From Glycine soja (Eukaryota > Streptophyta > Magnoliopsida > Fabales > Fabaceae): a stretch of 64,000 bases of DNA. Below are positions 62,516 through 64,000 of the stretch, in pieces. Position numbers and translations under genes: made by a program. The stretch spans positions 4,761,261-4,825,260 of the forward strand of contig NC_041002.1 of assembly GCF_004193775.1 (NCBI RefSeq). Direction: 5' to 3'. The notes under the pieces were generated by a model. That model was not told where the DNA came from. It made no database searches and saw only the letters and a list, made by a program, of their open reading frames with translations. Numbering within the stretch: position 1 is the first letter of the stretch; each line of letters opens with the position of its first letter.

Positions 62516-62631
62516 GTTGGTTGAGCCCAAGAGTTCCCCCAAACACTTCATTGAAGAAGGCTAAATTATAACGTATACACTTGCTAGCCCCTCACATGAA
62601 GCGTTCAGAGGAACTGCAGGAGACAGCCAAC
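62516..62631 (-). ncRNA. MIR395: MIR395 hairpin, copy 5
   Basis: Minus-strand hairpin with mature sequence on the 3' arm at 62531-62551: A followed by the canonical core TGAAGTGTTTGGGGGAACTC, a match to the conserved plant miR395. The star arm is at 62596-62616 with one end mismatch. The loop is AT-rich. Promoter boxes as at copy 4. By family knowledge it tunes sulfate uptake and assimilation when sulfate is scarce. Confidence 0.92.
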
Positions 62632-62700
62632 AGAAAATATCCCTGAATTAATACCTTCTCTACTAATTGTCTTGGATAGACAAAGGCACAGAAACTGTTC

Positions 62701-62707
62701 TATTTAT
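62701..62707 (-). promoter_or_regulatory. TATA-like box of MIR395 copy 5
   Basis: ATAAATA on the minus strand, in the same context as copies 3 and 4 (tatttatgggggagattttc). Confidence 0.6.
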
Positions 62708-62795
62708 GGGGGAGATTTTCATGATAGTTGATAAAAATAAATGTGAATTTTATGTGGACATGAAGAATTCAACGCAATGAAGGTACTTTCTTTCT

Positions 62796-62803
62796 CTGAA
62801 CCT
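62796..62803 (-). promoter_or_regulatory. EIN3/EIL-like site upstream of MIR395 copy 5
   Basis: CTGAACCT on the plus strand, one mismatch to AYGWAYCT, 89 bases upstream of the TATA-like box: the same distance as at copy 4. Followed by GGTCAGGATGT. Confidence 0.4.
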
Positions 62804-62842
62804 GGTCAGGATGTACGCCAAGATAGGGGAGTCTGTGGCGAA

Positions 62843-62854
62843 GTGGGCTCGTTG
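62843..62854 (-). promoter_or_regulatory. CAACGAGCCCAC box, copy 5
   Basis: GTGGGCTCGTTG on the plus strand, identical to the box at 53404-53415. Confidence 0.45.
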
Positions 62855-63125
62855 CTGCTAAAGTGATTCATAACATAAAAGCTAACATATATAAGATCCT
62901 TTTATGCTCTTCTAGTCATTTTCATAGACACTAAGGCTTGGGAAAATAAATTATATATAAGTAGTTACATATATTTTGAGAAAGGGAAGTGCATCCTTTC
63001 TTTGCGTATTCATAAAAAAAGTAAAAAGTATTCTTATTCTCCTTTCTGAATTATAGTGAATAAATGCCAATAAAGTCAATCATCAATCAAATATTATAAA
63101 TATCTAATTGTGCGTAGTTTTATAT

Positions 63126-64000
63126 AGGCCAACTCTTAACATTTTAAATGCTTTAGAATATTATTTTATTGTGAAAAATAAAAATTTTAGATTATGTTAT
63201 GAATGAGAAAAAAAAACTATATACTAATAACTTTAAATAATTTTATATTATCAACGAATTGCAAATCTCTCTCTATATATATATATATATGTTAATTTTA
63301 TTAACATTTACAAAATTATCTTAAAAGTCTCATCAATAATAATTTTTTATTGAATGATAGTATAAAATAATATTATTATATTATTAATTCATGATCATTA
63401 AAATCATTATTAATTTATTAGGTGCTATATTTGATAATATTTTAACAATATTATCAATGTTTTTTACATTATATCTATTATATTTTATACTTTTCTTTAT
63501 TTTCTTCACGTTAAATATTATGTTTATTATTTTTTATTTCTCTTTTTTCATCTCTTTCAATATATACATTTCATTAATTTTTTTTAAAAATTTAAGATTT
63601 TATTTCAATCATCAATAATTATAACTACATTTATTTATTGGTGTAACATTTAAATTTTTTTTTTTCTTAAACTTTTTTCAAATTTCAATTATCCTTGTCA
63701 TCAAGTATCATCATTAAGTAATAATATGATATTTATGTAAATTTCCATGTCATTAATTAGTCTTATGTGGCAACTACATGTAGTTGTACTCTTTTCTTAA
63801 AACAAGTTATTTGACTAAACTAATCAAGGGAGTCAAGTAACCTAAGCTTTTTCTATTTGAAAAATTTGAGTTAGAGTTAATTTGTGGGTTGCTGATAATT
63901 TTAAGGTTGTAACTGGATTAAATATTATGATTGAAGTAGTTCGGCGAAATCAAATCCCAAAGATAATTTATATCGTCAGAATCATTTTCAGCATTCCAAA
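63126..64000. other. AT-rich flank
   Basis: Contains a short (AT)n at about 63274-63291 and AT-rich sequence. No gene recognised. Confidence 0.5.

Larger units (their letters stand above)
62335..63125 (-). repeat. MIR395 duplicated unit, copy 5
   Basis: Pairs with 56825-57570 in all blocks, including ggttttcgtgcagaaggtaa (3' side) and attcttattctcctttctga (5' side). Confidence 0.8.

Noticed and set aside
25065..62631. Reading the MIR395 hairpins on the plus strand
   Set aside because: The canonical miR395 sequence is on the 3' arm only when read on the minus strand, as in known MIR395 precursors; TATA-like boxes also fit minus transcription.

Overview
This window looks like intronic and intergenic DNA of a dicot plant, most likely soybean or a close Glycine relative. 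The reasons are AT-rich sequence, plant-type split genes with GT-AG introns, five MIR395 hairpins, CACTA and Mutator-like transposons, and plant retroelement remains. The species call is an inference from gene and repeat style. No database was consulted. Only two ordinary protein genes are seen. At the left edge, on the minus strand, is the large first coding exon of a leucine-rich-repeat receptor-like protein of the At3g03770/At5g14210 type (190-1408); its kinase exons lie beyond the window start. On the plus strand, 15549-19689 is a complete six-exon IQ67-domain calmodulin-binding gene (IQD30/31/32 type) that joins into 563 residues with all splice phases consistent.

The most functional part of the rest is a microRNA cluster. 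Five MIR395 hairpins lie at about 25.1, 48.8, 53.1, 57.0 and 62.6 kb, all to be transcribed from the minus strand. miR395 is the sulfate-starvation microRNA that targets ATP sulfurylase and the SULTR2;1 sulfate transporter. The three hairpins at 53-63 kb sit in clearly duplicated units, each with its own TATA-like box and shared upstream boxes. One of these boxes resembles the EIN3/EIL (SLIM1) site.

The remainder is transposon-rich. From 5.3 to 9.3 kb lies a decayed Mutator/plant-mobile-domain region split by a 2.24 kb solo LTR with a 5-bp target duplication. A relative of this LTR-like element lies in opposite orientation at 27.7-30.3 kb. Mutator-type inverted-repeat elements lie at 10.1-11.5, 21.2-21.9 and 26.8-27.4 kb. 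Between 31.9 and 47.3 kb are three CACTA elements, each carrying host gene fragments: an ABCG transporter plus a CAX exchanger; a vacuolar processing enzyme; and an F-box gene plus a probable ZW10. The third CACTA is inserted, with a clean 3-bp duplication, inside the gag region of an older LTR retrotransposon (about 42.2-48.6 kb). A degenerate minisatellite whose polarity flips lies at 59.1-60.3 kb.

No tRNA, rRNA or CRISPR array was recognised. Most other long open frames are short chance frames, frames through AT repeats, or shadows of captured fragments.
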